Source of the DNA: Megamerina dolium
Lineage: Eukaryota > Arthropoda > Insecta > Diptera > Megamerinidae
Reading direction: 5' to 3'
Assembly: GCA_963854835.1 (NCBI GenBank)
Contig: OY978525.1
Coordinates: 89,977,807-90,041,806, forward strand
DNA: 64,000 bases
The notes beneath the pieces were generated by a model. It made no database searches. It saw nothing but the letters and a program-made list of their open reading frames with translations, and was not told where the DNA came from. Position numbers and translations under genes: made by a program. Positions 34,772 through 46,586 of this stretch are shown here, in pieces; within the stretch, counting starts at the first letter, position 1, and every line of letters begins with the position of its first letter.

Positions 34772-36879
34772 TTTATTTCTTTTGAATTTCAGAAAGCATA
34801 AAGGAATAACACTTTGTCAACTCATTACTAAATAAAAGAATTGCATTTCTCAAAAATTTGTTTTAGTTGCTTCAAAACGCAATATTTCTTCATTTTAAAG
34901 CCATAAACATTGGACATATTTGATGATACTTTAATGACAAATAAGACTTTCAAAGAAGTATCATATTTCGCTTCATTGTTGCTGTTAAGACATATATTAC
35001 CAATGGTATTGGTAAAGTGATGGTATCTTTTGTTTAATTTAAAATCATCACTTAGTTCATTTTAATTATTTGTACAACCGCGTAATGCTAACTTACGCAC
35101 ACCGACTTACGCATACAATAAACCCTGAATAATATACTATAATTGTATAAATGTACGATATCAAGGTATTTACTGCATCCAACAATTTGCATAAAATATA
35201 TAAAACAATAGCATCCACATCATCATCATTATTATTGTCATCATGATGATACTCAGTGAATGAGGAAAAACTGAATAGAACAGGTAATGAAGAGAATAAT
35301 TCGTACAATGCGTATACGTGTAAGCGGATTAAAGCCACAACAATAACAAATAACACCACAATAAGAATAACAATATGTATGTCGCGGCAAAGGCAACAAC
35401 TTCTACATACGTACTAACGGATAATGATAAAGTAAGTAACAAAACAACACAACAATAGAGCCCATTGGTAATTGTTGTAATGGGTGGTGCGTGATGTTAA
35501 TGTTGCTTTGTCTCCGTATTGTTGGTGGTCGTCCGTGGAATTAATAACAATAACGGTGAATATCATCTCATCTTGTTTTGTAGTATTTATAATGTAAAAT
35601 TGTCTCCTCCTTGCTTGTTTTGACATTATATTCATAGTTTGCAAATATGTTAATTGTCCTTTTGTTCATTCTGCATTTGCATGTGTGCGTGTGGCAGGTG
35701 TAAATTTGACCGCAACCAATTTATAAGCAGTCAAGTTGTATTAAACGCCATTAAATTCGTTGGTGAAAAACAAAATTTTCAAATAAAATATATATATTTA
35801 TGTGTATGAGAATACATAAGAGAATAACATAAAAAAAGGTTTTTCAGTTGGCATCAGCTGATGAATTTAATACTATGCACAATGTATAATAAAGCAATGG
35901 ATCATGCGATTAATATACAAAATTGTATTTAAAAAAGGTAGGGAAAAATATTTATTTATTATTTTTTTTCTAAAAATAAGGTAAACATTTTATTTAGCCA
36001 TATATTGTATATGTTCGCTTTTGAGCATCTGTCCGATACTCTAATGTTATTCTATATTTGTAGTGGTTTTCTGAAAGGCTTATAAATGCTGTTTTATAAT
36101 ACTGCTGTAGGCTCTTCATGAAGGAAAATATAGTCTTCACGAAAGAATTTTTAAAGAATTCTGAAAAAATAATAGTCACTAATCATCGGTAAAACAGCTT
36201 ATGAGTTTGTTCGTTATCATGATGAAAAATTATTTTTACTTATGCACCCCAAGCCTTTTCTCACGACTTCCCAATCGAATGTTTCGATAATTTAACCCTT
36301 TTCCAGATAATCAATTAACAAAATGTCTCTTGTATTCCAAAAAGCTGATGTTATAACTTTTTTCCTTTCGTATCCCAAAATCTTTTTCGCGACCATTGAC
36401 TCTATGTCTGCTTTGGAGCTGAAAAAACTATCAAATTATGGTGATAGATCAAAGGCTTATCCATAGTTGTAAAACGATGTATAAAAATGGTCCAATTCTG
36501 CTTAGAACGATCCCAATTTTGCTGGAAAATTGTTGCGATTGAGTATTTTTTGAATTAATAACAAATGTGGCACTAATTTTGCAATGAGATGCAATTAAAA
36601 ATACTTATATTGGTGTTAAGACATTTAATTGGAGATGCTCGTTCACGCCTTGGAATTATGCCACACATAGCAAAAATATAAAACGGTTATTGGAAAGTGA
36701 ACTCACTAAATCGGACCTATATGGACCCGGGACCACAAAATGTATTACCAATAAGATTTACAGACTTGCACCGAAAAGCGCCAATACCCTTTGGATGCAT
36801 GTTGGTTTGCCAGTAGCCCAGATCATAGGAATATTCCAAGGGGCGGACTGGACTCGGACTTGATAACATTTTTGATGGT
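34772..36879. other. Noncoding stretch
   Basis: Repeats of CAT/CAA triplets lie near 35215-35245. The segment 36700-36880, next to the mariner insertion, is richer in GC and has open frames on both strands, but no family was recognised. Confidence 0.4.
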
Positions 36880-36881
36880 AA

Positions 36882-37928
36882 AGGGTTTTCCATTAGGGAC
36901 ATAACAATTTCGTATCTTTATATGAAATTAGACTCTGTGAATTGGGACCAATACTAAAATTCATCGAGGGAACTGGGCTGAGAGACACACTCTAGCTCTG
37001 CGAAGGGGGCACAATAGATCTTATAGGTCGCGGTGCAACATCCCCACAACGATAATAATCTTTATATGAACTCACCCTTAAACTTTTTTAATCAACTGTC
37101 AATGTCAAAACGTTATTTAAAGTCAACATTTTCATCGTGGTAAAGTTCACGAACCAGCAACGTTTGGAAATTATTAAAAATTACTACGGAAATTCTGAGT
37201 CGGTGGTTGCAACTTTAAGAGCGAAAAATCATCTTCAGCGATGAAGCTCATTTCTGGCTCAATGGCTTTGTCAATAAGCAAAATATGCGTTATTGGTCAG
37301 CAACAAACCCACAAGTGCTTCTTGAGACACCGTTGCACCCGCAAAAAGTTACTGTTTGGTGCGGTTTTCATGCCGGAGGTGTGATTGGGCCGTATTTTTT
37401 CGTGGATGAAAATGACCGTCATGTTACCGTCAATGGAGAGCGCTATCGTGATATGTTGGAAGACTATTTGTGGCCAGAATTCGATGAACTTGATATCAGC
37501 GATATGTAGTTTCAACAAGACGATGCCACTATCCACAGAGCACACTTTCCAATCTATTTATTGCAAGGCAAATTCGGTGAACGTGTTATCTCGAGAAATG
37601 GCGATCTAACACCATTGGATTTCTTTTTATGGGGCTTTATCAAGTCACTGGTCTACGCTCACAAACCAGAAACTTTAGACGCTCAAAGACAACATCCAAC
37701 GGGAAATTGCCAACGTTCCGGTCGAAATGTGTGCTAAAGTGGTGGAAAATTGGGTTTAAAAAATCGACCGCTGTAAACGGGCTTGTGGTGGTCATATGAC
37801 CAAAATCGAATTTCATTCATAAAATGTAATGCTTGCAATATGTCCACAATGAATTTGAACTCAATATCTCGAATATTTCTGTGTTTTATTAATAGATAAA
37901 ATTGTTATGTCCCTAATGGAAAACCCTT
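36882..37928 (+). mobile_element. Mariner-type element with perfect 30-base inverted termini
   Basis: It starts AAGGGTTTTCCATTAGGGAC and ends with the exact reverse complement. Thirty bases match perfectly, and TA flanks both ends (36880-36881 and 37929-37930). At 1047 bases it is shorter than a normal element because the transposase has lost part of its N-terminal half. The perfect termini suggest recent movement, or that it can be moved by a related transposase. Confidence 0.92.
37137..37822 (+). pseudogene. Mariner-type transposase with internal deletion
   Basis: The reading starts near VKFTNQQRLEIIKNYYGN (the usual Met replaced by GTG) and jumps from VVATLRAKN straight to IFSDEAHFWLNGFVNKQN, which holds the first catalytic Asp. 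The second helix-turn-helix and the linker are therefore gone. TVWCGFHAGGVIGPYFF, VTVNGERYRDML and FQQDDATIHRAHF follow (second Asp, preceded by an in-frame stop after ISDM at 37507-37509). Then come DLTPLDFFLWGF (third Asp region), a frameshift near 37680 and an end at HMTKIEFHS with a stop at 37822. It is the same type as at 6374-7395. It cannot make active enzyme. Confidence 0.85.
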
Positions 37929-37930
37929 TA

Positions 37931-40900
37931 GTAATAGATAGGTTAAACCACGGAGCCATTTTTGGTATGCGCTACAGTATGATGAGTGTATGTACAATGT
38001 TTTATTCGGCATCAGGTGATATATCAGGATCAGTCAGTGGAAATTTTCTCGGTGTGAATATAAGTGGTGGGTAATTTACTTATGCAACTCTAAATTATAT
38101 CTTAAAGCAACAGCCTGTTGGAGAAGCAATTCTACGTTTCAATAATATTAATTGATAATTACATGTGCAATTGGCTCCATTAGAGTATGATATTATTAGT
38201 AGAATGTGTATGATGTGCTCTTATATGTATAATTGAGATTAACAACAGATGTTTCTGTGTGTGCAATCATGTATTTGTTACAATCTAATTTTTTCTGCTC
38301 TTGTTGATGTAGTTATTCTAAAAAATGTTGAAACACAAGTTACAAGGCCTTAACTGAAATTCACAGTAACAATAAATACAAAGTACTTACATGTTACTTT
38401 CCCGTACTTACTACCACGATTGCAGCGACATCATTCTTGGGCAGTAACAAAACAAAAGAAACAATAAAGGAAAAGCCCAATGGCCACATATTGAAGCGAC
38501 CTTTTTCTTTTTAAGTGTTTACCTCTTCTAGTTTTTCTCTTTCTATTTTTTTCATTTTACATCACCCGTTTGCTTTTTTTTTTTTTTTTTTTTTTTATTA
38601 TAAATATTATTCTTGCCCTTGTTTTTAATCTTTTATCTTATTTACCATCATCGTCATCGTCATCATCATCATCAGTATCCATTGTCTCCAGCAATACTCA
38701 TAAGTATAGTTTAGTGCAATTTCGTGTTATTTTTTTGTTTAGTTTTTGCTGCTTCATATTATATTTTCGTACATGTTTCTTTGCTTAGCTTTTAGCTTCG
38801 TTACGTTTAAGTTTACTGGGTACTTGCGAGTAACATATGTGCAACCATATAAAGTATGTATGATACATACATGTATGTTCTCATGCACATACGTATATGT
38901 ATATGTATGTACTATATGTGCGTTCTTGAAAAATAATTACTTTTATATCCGGCGGCAATTAAATTCATTTATTTTGGCACCACTTCCAACATGCCTTACT
39001 ACATATGTACATATGTGTGCCTGTGTGTGTGAATATAATAGTATGTTGTTCTTTCTACTTTAGCTAACAGCACCATATCACCATATTTACATCATCTACC
39101 CCTCTATATCTATATCTCTCTCCCTCTCTCTCTCTCTCTTTTGTAGACTGCTAATCTCTCTTCAAGCTACAGCAGATGTGCCTTCATCTTCTTACCTCGC
39201 ATACTAGCAGAGCTATGGGCAAACACTAGTGAAGGTGTGTGAAGCATATCTCGTCTGCCAGTCTGACTTTACGTACGCACATATAGTATTCACAATCACA
39301 TACATACTAATGCATATGTACCCTGCAGCATATTTGCTTTGTGATTTGTGAAATTGAACTTTCTCGTAAACGTTTTGCTCTTGTAGTTGTTTAGTTGTCC
39401 TTTGTTTTATTCTAAGCTAAATTGTGTCAATAACAAAAATAAAAGAGAATCAAGAACAAGATGATGTTGAATATATTTCGTATTCGCCCTCCTCCCATGA
39501 TGCTGCTGTCAATTTGGCTGGTCAAGCATTTTAGTGTCTGCATGGAGAGTTTATTCGTTCACCTAACAAAGTCTTGGCAACAAGTTGCATTTCTTCTAAG
39601 TAAATGCTTAAAATAATTATTGCTTTTTATTTATTTCTATTGTGGCTGTTGTTTTTATTAATATTGCCTTTTTAAATCATATTTTTTGTGGTCATTTTTC
39701 CAAGAGTTCTGTATTCATTATCGTAGTTGCTATATCCACTCATTGTTTTTGCTAATTTGCTCCGATGCAGTCTCAATTATGGGAAGTTCAACCTCATGCT
39801 TACTTCCTGAACTAGTACGATATCCAGGACGCTGCTTTTAGGCAGATGGCGTCTGCTTTCTAGCGCATCAGCTAACTGGTATATCGTTCTGTTCTGGATT
39901 GGAAATCTTGATAGAGCCAAATCCAATAGAGGTTGATATTCCATAAAAGGGATTTAACAGCCTACAAAGAATGTTTGAAGAATAATTAAAATTAAGTCCA
40001 CAAAAGTTACGAGATTTATTAGGTAATAAATTGTTAAGTAAAAAAATCACTGGATTGGAAATTTCTTTCGGGGTAGGAAAGATTGCCTTACATTCATATA
40101 CTCCACGACGGTATATTCAGTTCATATAAAGGTGATAATGAACTGAATGCATCGTGCCTAAGCGATATTAATCGAGTGTGCACCCGATTCGCCTGCACGA
40201 ATATTATTATTAGTTTCATATGATAAAAGCTGTTTATTCTCTTCATTGCATAATGTTCTGATTGTATTTGTAAGAGTCATTCTTCTGTAAAATGATATTA
40301 GTCAGTTAGTGAGTTTTCTAAATGGCCTGATTGACAAGTGCAACATATTTCCGTTGACCTTGATGGCATTGCAATAGTCGTTTTTAATCAAAATGCAAAT
40401 ATTGATGCAGTTCACATACTTTCAGTGGAAAGTCTGTTGTTAGTGTGGTGTTTATGTGTGTGTATGCATGCGATTATAGACTGAAGACATATTCTTCAAA
40501 GATTTATTAGTATTAAAATAACAAGAAGAAAAATAACAGCATATAGCACAAACCCAATAAGATGGATTCTTTTCACTTGATTGCTAACATTGTAGTAGCA
40601 GCTATTGTTGTTGTAATAAAATGGAATTCATGTAACTTATGCAACATGCAGTGGCAATATTGTCGCATGCAATCACAGAGAATGCAATGCACTATGAAAT
40701 TGAGTGAGTAATAGTAAAATGTAATAATGATGGAAACTGATGGAATGCCGACTACATTTAAAAACTTGATATATAAAAAGACTACACTATATAGCCTCCT
40801 AGTTGATAGATACAACGTAGTACGTACATATGTACCTCTAAATATGATGTGTTACATAAATTTAACACAAATGATATTTACGTATATTATATGACATATA

Positions 40901-40985
40901 ATTTTTTTTGCCGACGGGTCCCACGAGCCTGTTTCGCCACCCAATCGACCGAGAGACCCGTACATATAACATACGGCCGGTCAAC
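37931..40985. other. Noncoding stretch with several simple repeats
   Basis: It holds a T run at 38574-38596, (TCA/TCG) triplets at about 38646-38674, and a (CT) run at about 39115-39139. A small GC-rich patch at 40910-40965 (CCGACGGGTCCCACGAGCC) is unexplained. The frames at 38570-39063 and 39868-40050 show no domain. Confidence 0.45.
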
Positions 40986-40989
40986 AGTC

Positions 40990-42750
40990 CATTAGATTAA
41001 TTTGTCACAGTTGATTTTCTTTTGAGAAAACCATGGTGACTGGTAGATGTTACAGATTTAACCGAACTGAGATGTAATAACAGCTTCAAACAATTTGAGT
41101 ATAACATTCAGCTATACCCCTATAATTAGAAACAGCTGCTTTGTGCCATTTTTACGATGCGGAATCAAATATGATTCTATCCCATAATTTGATAATTAAT
41201 ATAACCAAGCTGAAGAGAAGCATTAAAAATTTTATACAGCGGCAGCGGCAATCATCACAACGTTTCAGAATACAGTTTAGAATATTATCAGTAGAAGGTT
41301 AATACGATATCCTTAAAGATTTGAGATGAAATAAAACATCTTTAGGAATTATCCAGGATATGTGAATCGAATAAAAGTTTGAAATCGGGAAGGCATATGT
41401 TGTATTGGTGCCGTATATCACTTCAGAGTAGATAAACCTGAAGATGCCAGCGAAAAAGTCAGAAACAACTCGACCATCTCTAGATGCACTATCCTGCCAT
41501 TTCATTGTTGGAAAGTCAGAACTTTTACGTTTAATATTAACAAATCTATAAAAAACTTTCGAGTGTTTGTGGATTTCAGTTTTCAACTTGTATAACAATT
41601 CTTATATCTTTCAGAATCAACATGTTTTTTCTTTCGAATGGTATCAAACTTTCGCCAAGCAATTGGCAATTCCTCCATTAACATTAGCAGTAACATTGTG
41701 TCATGAAAAAGTTTCTAAAAGAGCTCTGTCACAAAGCTCAGAATGGGTGATGTCACAAGAACTCTGCCGTTCGGAAAAGGCCAAAATAAGTAGGTCCCTT
41801 CTAATACTGTCCAAAATTTAACAAGCACAACAGTAGTGGAAGAGAAGTGCTACATATTTATTAATATAACAATTCTTGTTTAAAATTTGATACGCATTTC
41901 ATTTCATTTTCATTTGGCATAATTAACCGAACTTCCAGACCTTTTGTAGGCCTTAAAGGATCGAGTTTTTAAGTTCTTCAACTGCTGTAATTCTTTAGTG
42001 GACCAAGAAGCATCTCTTATTTTAGGGCTATCCCTCCGTTTTGATATGTATTAATTAAAACTATTTTACAGTATATTATTAAATTTAGAAACCAAAATTT
42101 AAATTCAAAGCAGCCTAATTTATCCCAGACAGGATTTGATTAAGTTTTGCAAATTGGTTTTTTCGAAGCAGAAACTATAAGAAGGATTATGTTCAGAATT
42201 ACAATACAGAGAGTGGAATGATGACCGTCCTCTGGTAATACAAAAGCTTCGTGAGCTGATTTTTGACTAATCGTCAGTATAAATAAGATCTAAAATTTTG
42301 TCGTTTTTATTTCGTATATGATTCAATTTCTGGAGGCCCAATTTAGCAAAATAATGTAAAATCTCGCTGACACTATCAATATCAAAACTCCAGGTAACAT
42401 GAGATATGTTAAAATCACCGAAACTTAATATTGAGTCATTTCAGCAAGTTTAGTGGAAAAAAGACCCGATGAAGGAGGCATGTTTAAGGTATAAATCGAT
42501 GCCTAAAATTTGAGGTATGTAGGAATATGAAATGTACAAGTATTTATTATTGATACATATTCTGATACAAATGAATTCAGAATCTTCAACATTACTGTGA
42601 TACTGTAAATCGATTCATAATGCATAAGAATTGCTACCGCAAATGGACATGCGCCTAATATAGGAACGCGAATAAGTGTGAATACAAGCACAGAATTATG
42701 ATATCTAGCAACATCTGTCTTTTTTAGAGAATATAAAAATAAGAACAAAA
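40990..42750 (-). mobile_element. Decayed Jockey-type LINE split by a SINE
   Basis: Read on the minus strand from 42750 down, the order is endonuclease (EFICIRICINNKYLYI, then LSFGDFNISHVTWSF and KNDKILDLIYTDD), linker (STKELQQLKNLKTRSFKAYK, then a SINE insertion, then SKVFYRFVNIKRKSS), and the start of reverse transcriptase (KAAVSNYRGIA near 41120-41150). The order is that of one Jockey-clade ORF2. Frameshifts and stops are frequent and both ends are lost. The plus-strand SINE at 41604-41864 lies in the middle. Confidence 0.8.
41604..41864 (+). mobile_element. 5'-truncated SINE (copy 6) inside the Jockey LINE
   Basis: It is bounded by TATAACAATTCTT at 41591-41603 and 41865-41877, a perfect 13-base target-site duplication. 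The head is missing. The body matches other copies from TTTTCTTTCGAATGG on. Near the end it lacks the CTCGGCC...CTTCGGGGC segment and goes straight to GTGCTACATATTTATT. The LINE frame resumes on both sides (ELLYKLKTEIHK spans the junction when the insert is removed). Confidence 0.92.
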
Positions 42751-45700
42751 CGATAGTTTTAATAATTGATATGTAGTATTTGTCGCTCGTTAATTAAATC
42801 GTCTAATGGGACAACAAATGAAATGGTGTCTAGACTAAATAAATTAAGTAACAAATACCACAGACATTTAGTAATTGAAGTGTGTTATCGATTCACATGT
42901 TCATTCTAATTAGCAAACGTGTATGCAATAAGAAAACCATTCAGGATGAAAAATCAAATTACTCATCTTCTTCTTGTAAAGTCTGTGTGTACAAATACAG
43001 TGGTGGAGTACTTCAACGAACATCTCGTTTTAATGTTTATAATATTTTTCACACAACTTCTTTGCGAACGTTGAGTCTCACATTCAGCTTTGAAAACAAA
43101 ATATTTATATATGACCTGGATTTTCAGTAATTTCAATAATTGTGAAGAATGTTAAATGCAAAATTGTAAAAATCAAGTGGTACGTTTTAAGTGTTAAGCT
43201 AATAATGTCTATGGAAACATGTGAGTCCTTGTTTGAAATTCTATTTTCTTTTTATGTAACATTGCTGTAGCTGAATCATTTTTCGGAATTTTTCGGTAGC
43301 AAGAAATTTTTGTTCATTTATACAAATCTCTGTCCTTTTGGTGTACATATGTAGTTGTAGTGTACTTGTATTAACTACTGATGACTGATAATTATTTGTT
43401 TTCATAACCTTTCGATGTGCGTCTATTTTCAAAATTTTGCTTAGTTTTCAGCATTGTTTTCAGCTCTGTGTGTTATTTATATGAACAAAACTAACAATAT
43501 TGCTTTACATTTTTGTATTTAAGTAGATTGTTCTTTTTATTATTTTTTCTTGTGAAGTAATAATATAAAAGTTCGAATTAAATGAATGAAATTAGGATAA
43601 TGATTATGGAAAACATGGTCTACTTCTAAACATAATCACGATTTTTAATATTATGCGATTTAATAGCATTTTCTTGTTTTTGTTTCATACGCGAAAAACT
43701 AATATTTTGCTATTGATTTCTTGTTGGAAGTCAAGAAAAAAAATTAAATTTTTAATTGCTGTCTAATTTGATTTACATATTTTTCATTGTCACTCCAAGG
43801 TTGCTGAGACGGAGAAATATTAACATCTGGAAGTACCGCAATATAAACAGATTTATAAACTACAATATACAATAAATTCTAGAAACATACCTAAATTAAT
43901 TCGAAATCATACCGAATTTTCATTGCAAACTATATTCGAAATTACAGGAAGATGAACATATATAACGGAATATTTTATGCTATAAATAATATACAATTGC
44001 TGAAGGAAATGTAGTCTTTATATGAAGAAACCAAATTTTGATTCTCTACAAAATGCTAATGAATGGGAAACACCAGTATGATACTCACCATATTTTTCTT
44101 GGTACATCGTATATACGAATATGTATATAGGAATATGTATAGGATCTACACACAAAAGAACAGAAAAGAAAAGCAAAAATTAATAAGAATATGGCTAATA
44201 ATTAAAAATACTTGGGAATATTGAAATTTTCTAAATCATAAAATGTTTATTTGTTTCTTTTCATTACTCGTTCATTCTTATAATCATATATTTTTTATGA
44301 AACACATATGCATCTTTTTTGTCTGAAAGTGTTTCTCTTAAATTTTTTGTTGTGTCTATACTATAGTATGTACGTGTATGTATATTTATATATTGTATAT
44401 GTAAATATCATATTTATTACTATGTGTACATTTTAGTTGGTTTGCTTTTGTATGTGAACCTATTAATTTGTTCTATATCTGATTACTTGATCATTTTTAT
44501 CCTGTAATTACTATTGCTAAGTGTATGATCGTAAATCTATGTACATGTATGAATTTAACCTTGTATATACTACTGATTTTACAATATTGAAATTAATTTA
44601 ATTTAAATTGGTTTCCATTTTATTTGTAATACTTGTACATGTAATGGTTACGCAATATGTTGTAAATAAATTTTAAAATGTTTACTTGTTTATTTTCCTT
44701 TTATGAAATTCTTCAATTATATGTACTCGAATGATGAGTGAAATTAACAAAAGTATGCTTTTATATTCATATTTACGATATCACTTAAATATGAACATAT
44801 GTGCATACGCAAGTGATATAAAAATTATTCACAAAATATTTACAATTTATTTATTTATTGAGTTTCATTGTTTTATATGATTTTCTTTTTCCTTTTGAAG
44901 TACAATTACATTATGAATGAAATATTAACAAAATACTCTAAACAATCACATGATGGTTTTTTCTTTTATTCATTTACTTATTTTTCTCTAATCGACCAAA
45001 ATTCACCAAATAATTTCATTTTACAATTGATTTCATTGAATTGTTATATAAATCAAATATATTTTATTCACATCTTATACCATTGCTCTCTGGTATTTAA
45101 TGAATCCTTCATTTCTGTTTTATTCTGTTATTTTTTCTTTTCCTTATTACATACAATCTATTGTGATTTATATTTAAGAAACAAGCCAACTTTTTAGTTC
45201 AATGTAATTTAGCATCACAAAGGCTTTTTCGTTTTATGATGCTTTAGAAATATCATAAAGTTTCAAAAAACATATTGCTTAAATATGATTATTAAAAAAA
45301 ATATCTTTCAACTGTGAAATAGTTAGTTAACAATAGTTAACAATATGTTGGTACATTCACATCTATATCTATTAGTATATAAATGAAATATAAAAATTAT
45401 TCAAAACATGTTTTCAGTGCGACATTACTTAGCGCATTTGCCTTCTGTGCATGAGATTCGCATTTATGTTTCCATTTGTTTCCATAATTGGCAGCTGCTC
45501 CAAGTTGTTGGAAAGTTTGTTCTATAAAAAAGCTTTGGAAAGAGCTTAGCTTACCTAATTGTACTTACTGAAATCATTCAAATGGAAGCTCCTTACTAAA
45601 TTATGGCTCCATGAATTAATATTGCAAAATGTTTGTAATAGTAATAATGTTGTCAGTTTTTCAACATATCGATAAAAAATGATTTTGATTTCTGGCACTA

Positions 45701-46005
45701 TATATTGTTTTTTTGAAATAGCTTAGCTAACATAATCTACATTAATTTATCATGTTTACTGCAATTTTGTAAAATGGAAACTCTATACTAAAACACGACT
45801 TCAAAAGGCCAAATGAATTAATATTGAAACATTTTTGTAATTCTGACGAAATAGTTTTTGTCACTTTTTCAATTTTATTGCCAAGAAAGTGAAATAATAT
45901 GCAATAAAATATCTTAAATTTCCAACAATATTGCAATAATATCGATAAATTATATAATATAATATAAAAAAAGAATACCAGTATTGTTTCAAATAGATTT
46001 AACCA
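42751..46005. other. Long AT-rich noncoding stretch
   Basis: No feature was recognised. The open frame 44868-45197 on the plus strand is Phe/Tyr/Ile-rich, as expected by chance in AT-rich DNA. Confidence 0.5.
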
Positions 46006-46009
46006 TTAA

Positions 46010-46582
46010 GGGGGACTTACACCTTGTCACTTTCAAAAAATCTATTTTTTTTTACATTTTTCTGATCTAAAGATTATTTCTAGAGTATTGGAGATTAATC
46101 CAGATTATTCGTAAGTCTCATGATTTCCGTGTTGTACTGTTTTGAAACTTTGAACGCGGTTTTCCGAAACTTTAATTTTTCAAATTGGTGTACACGATTA
46201 CGAGAGAACAAATCAACGTATCGGATTAATTTTTTTTTTTTTCAGAAAACACTTAGCAAGGTCCCGATCGAAATTTTGAAAAAGTGAACGATTGGGACCT
46301 CACTAATGTAACAATAATTGAAAGTCTTCTTGGATTTTTGATTTCAGATAACTAGGGTCGATCTAATCATGTACACCATTTGAGCTTTCACTTTTGAGGC
46401 GCGCGCTGTTAATGTCATCTCAAGGTCTTGTAGGTCAACATGACTATGGAAAAAAAAATCATGTGCGGTATTATATTGTTCTACTAATAATTAAAAAAAA
46501 AAACTAGAAAATCTTTTCTAGTTTCTTTACAATAAATTGTCAAAAATAGCTCCAAAATTGGCTTACAAGGTGTAAGTCTCCC
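46010..46582. mobile_element. TTAA-flanked MITE (second family)
   Basis: This 573-base element has inverted termini GGGGGACTTACACCTTGT (left) and, reversed on the right, GGGAGACTTACACCTTGT (17 of 18 match). It is flanked by TTAA at 46006-46009 and 46583-46586. No coding sequence lies inside. The termini differ from the TTAA element at 7914-9120, so this is a separate family. A piggyBac-type transposase is the likely mover, judged from TTAA alone. Confidence 0.85.
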
Positions 46583-46586
46583 TTAA

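Noticed and set aside
36717..36902. Minus-strand frame next to the mariner as a gene
   Set aside because: It starts inside the mariner terminal repeat and runs into unrelated flanking DNA. No homology was recognised.
44868..45197. 109-codon frame as a membrane protein
   Set aside because: Phe/Tyr/Ile-rich composition is expected by chance from AT-rich DNA. No start context, splice sites or motif support it.
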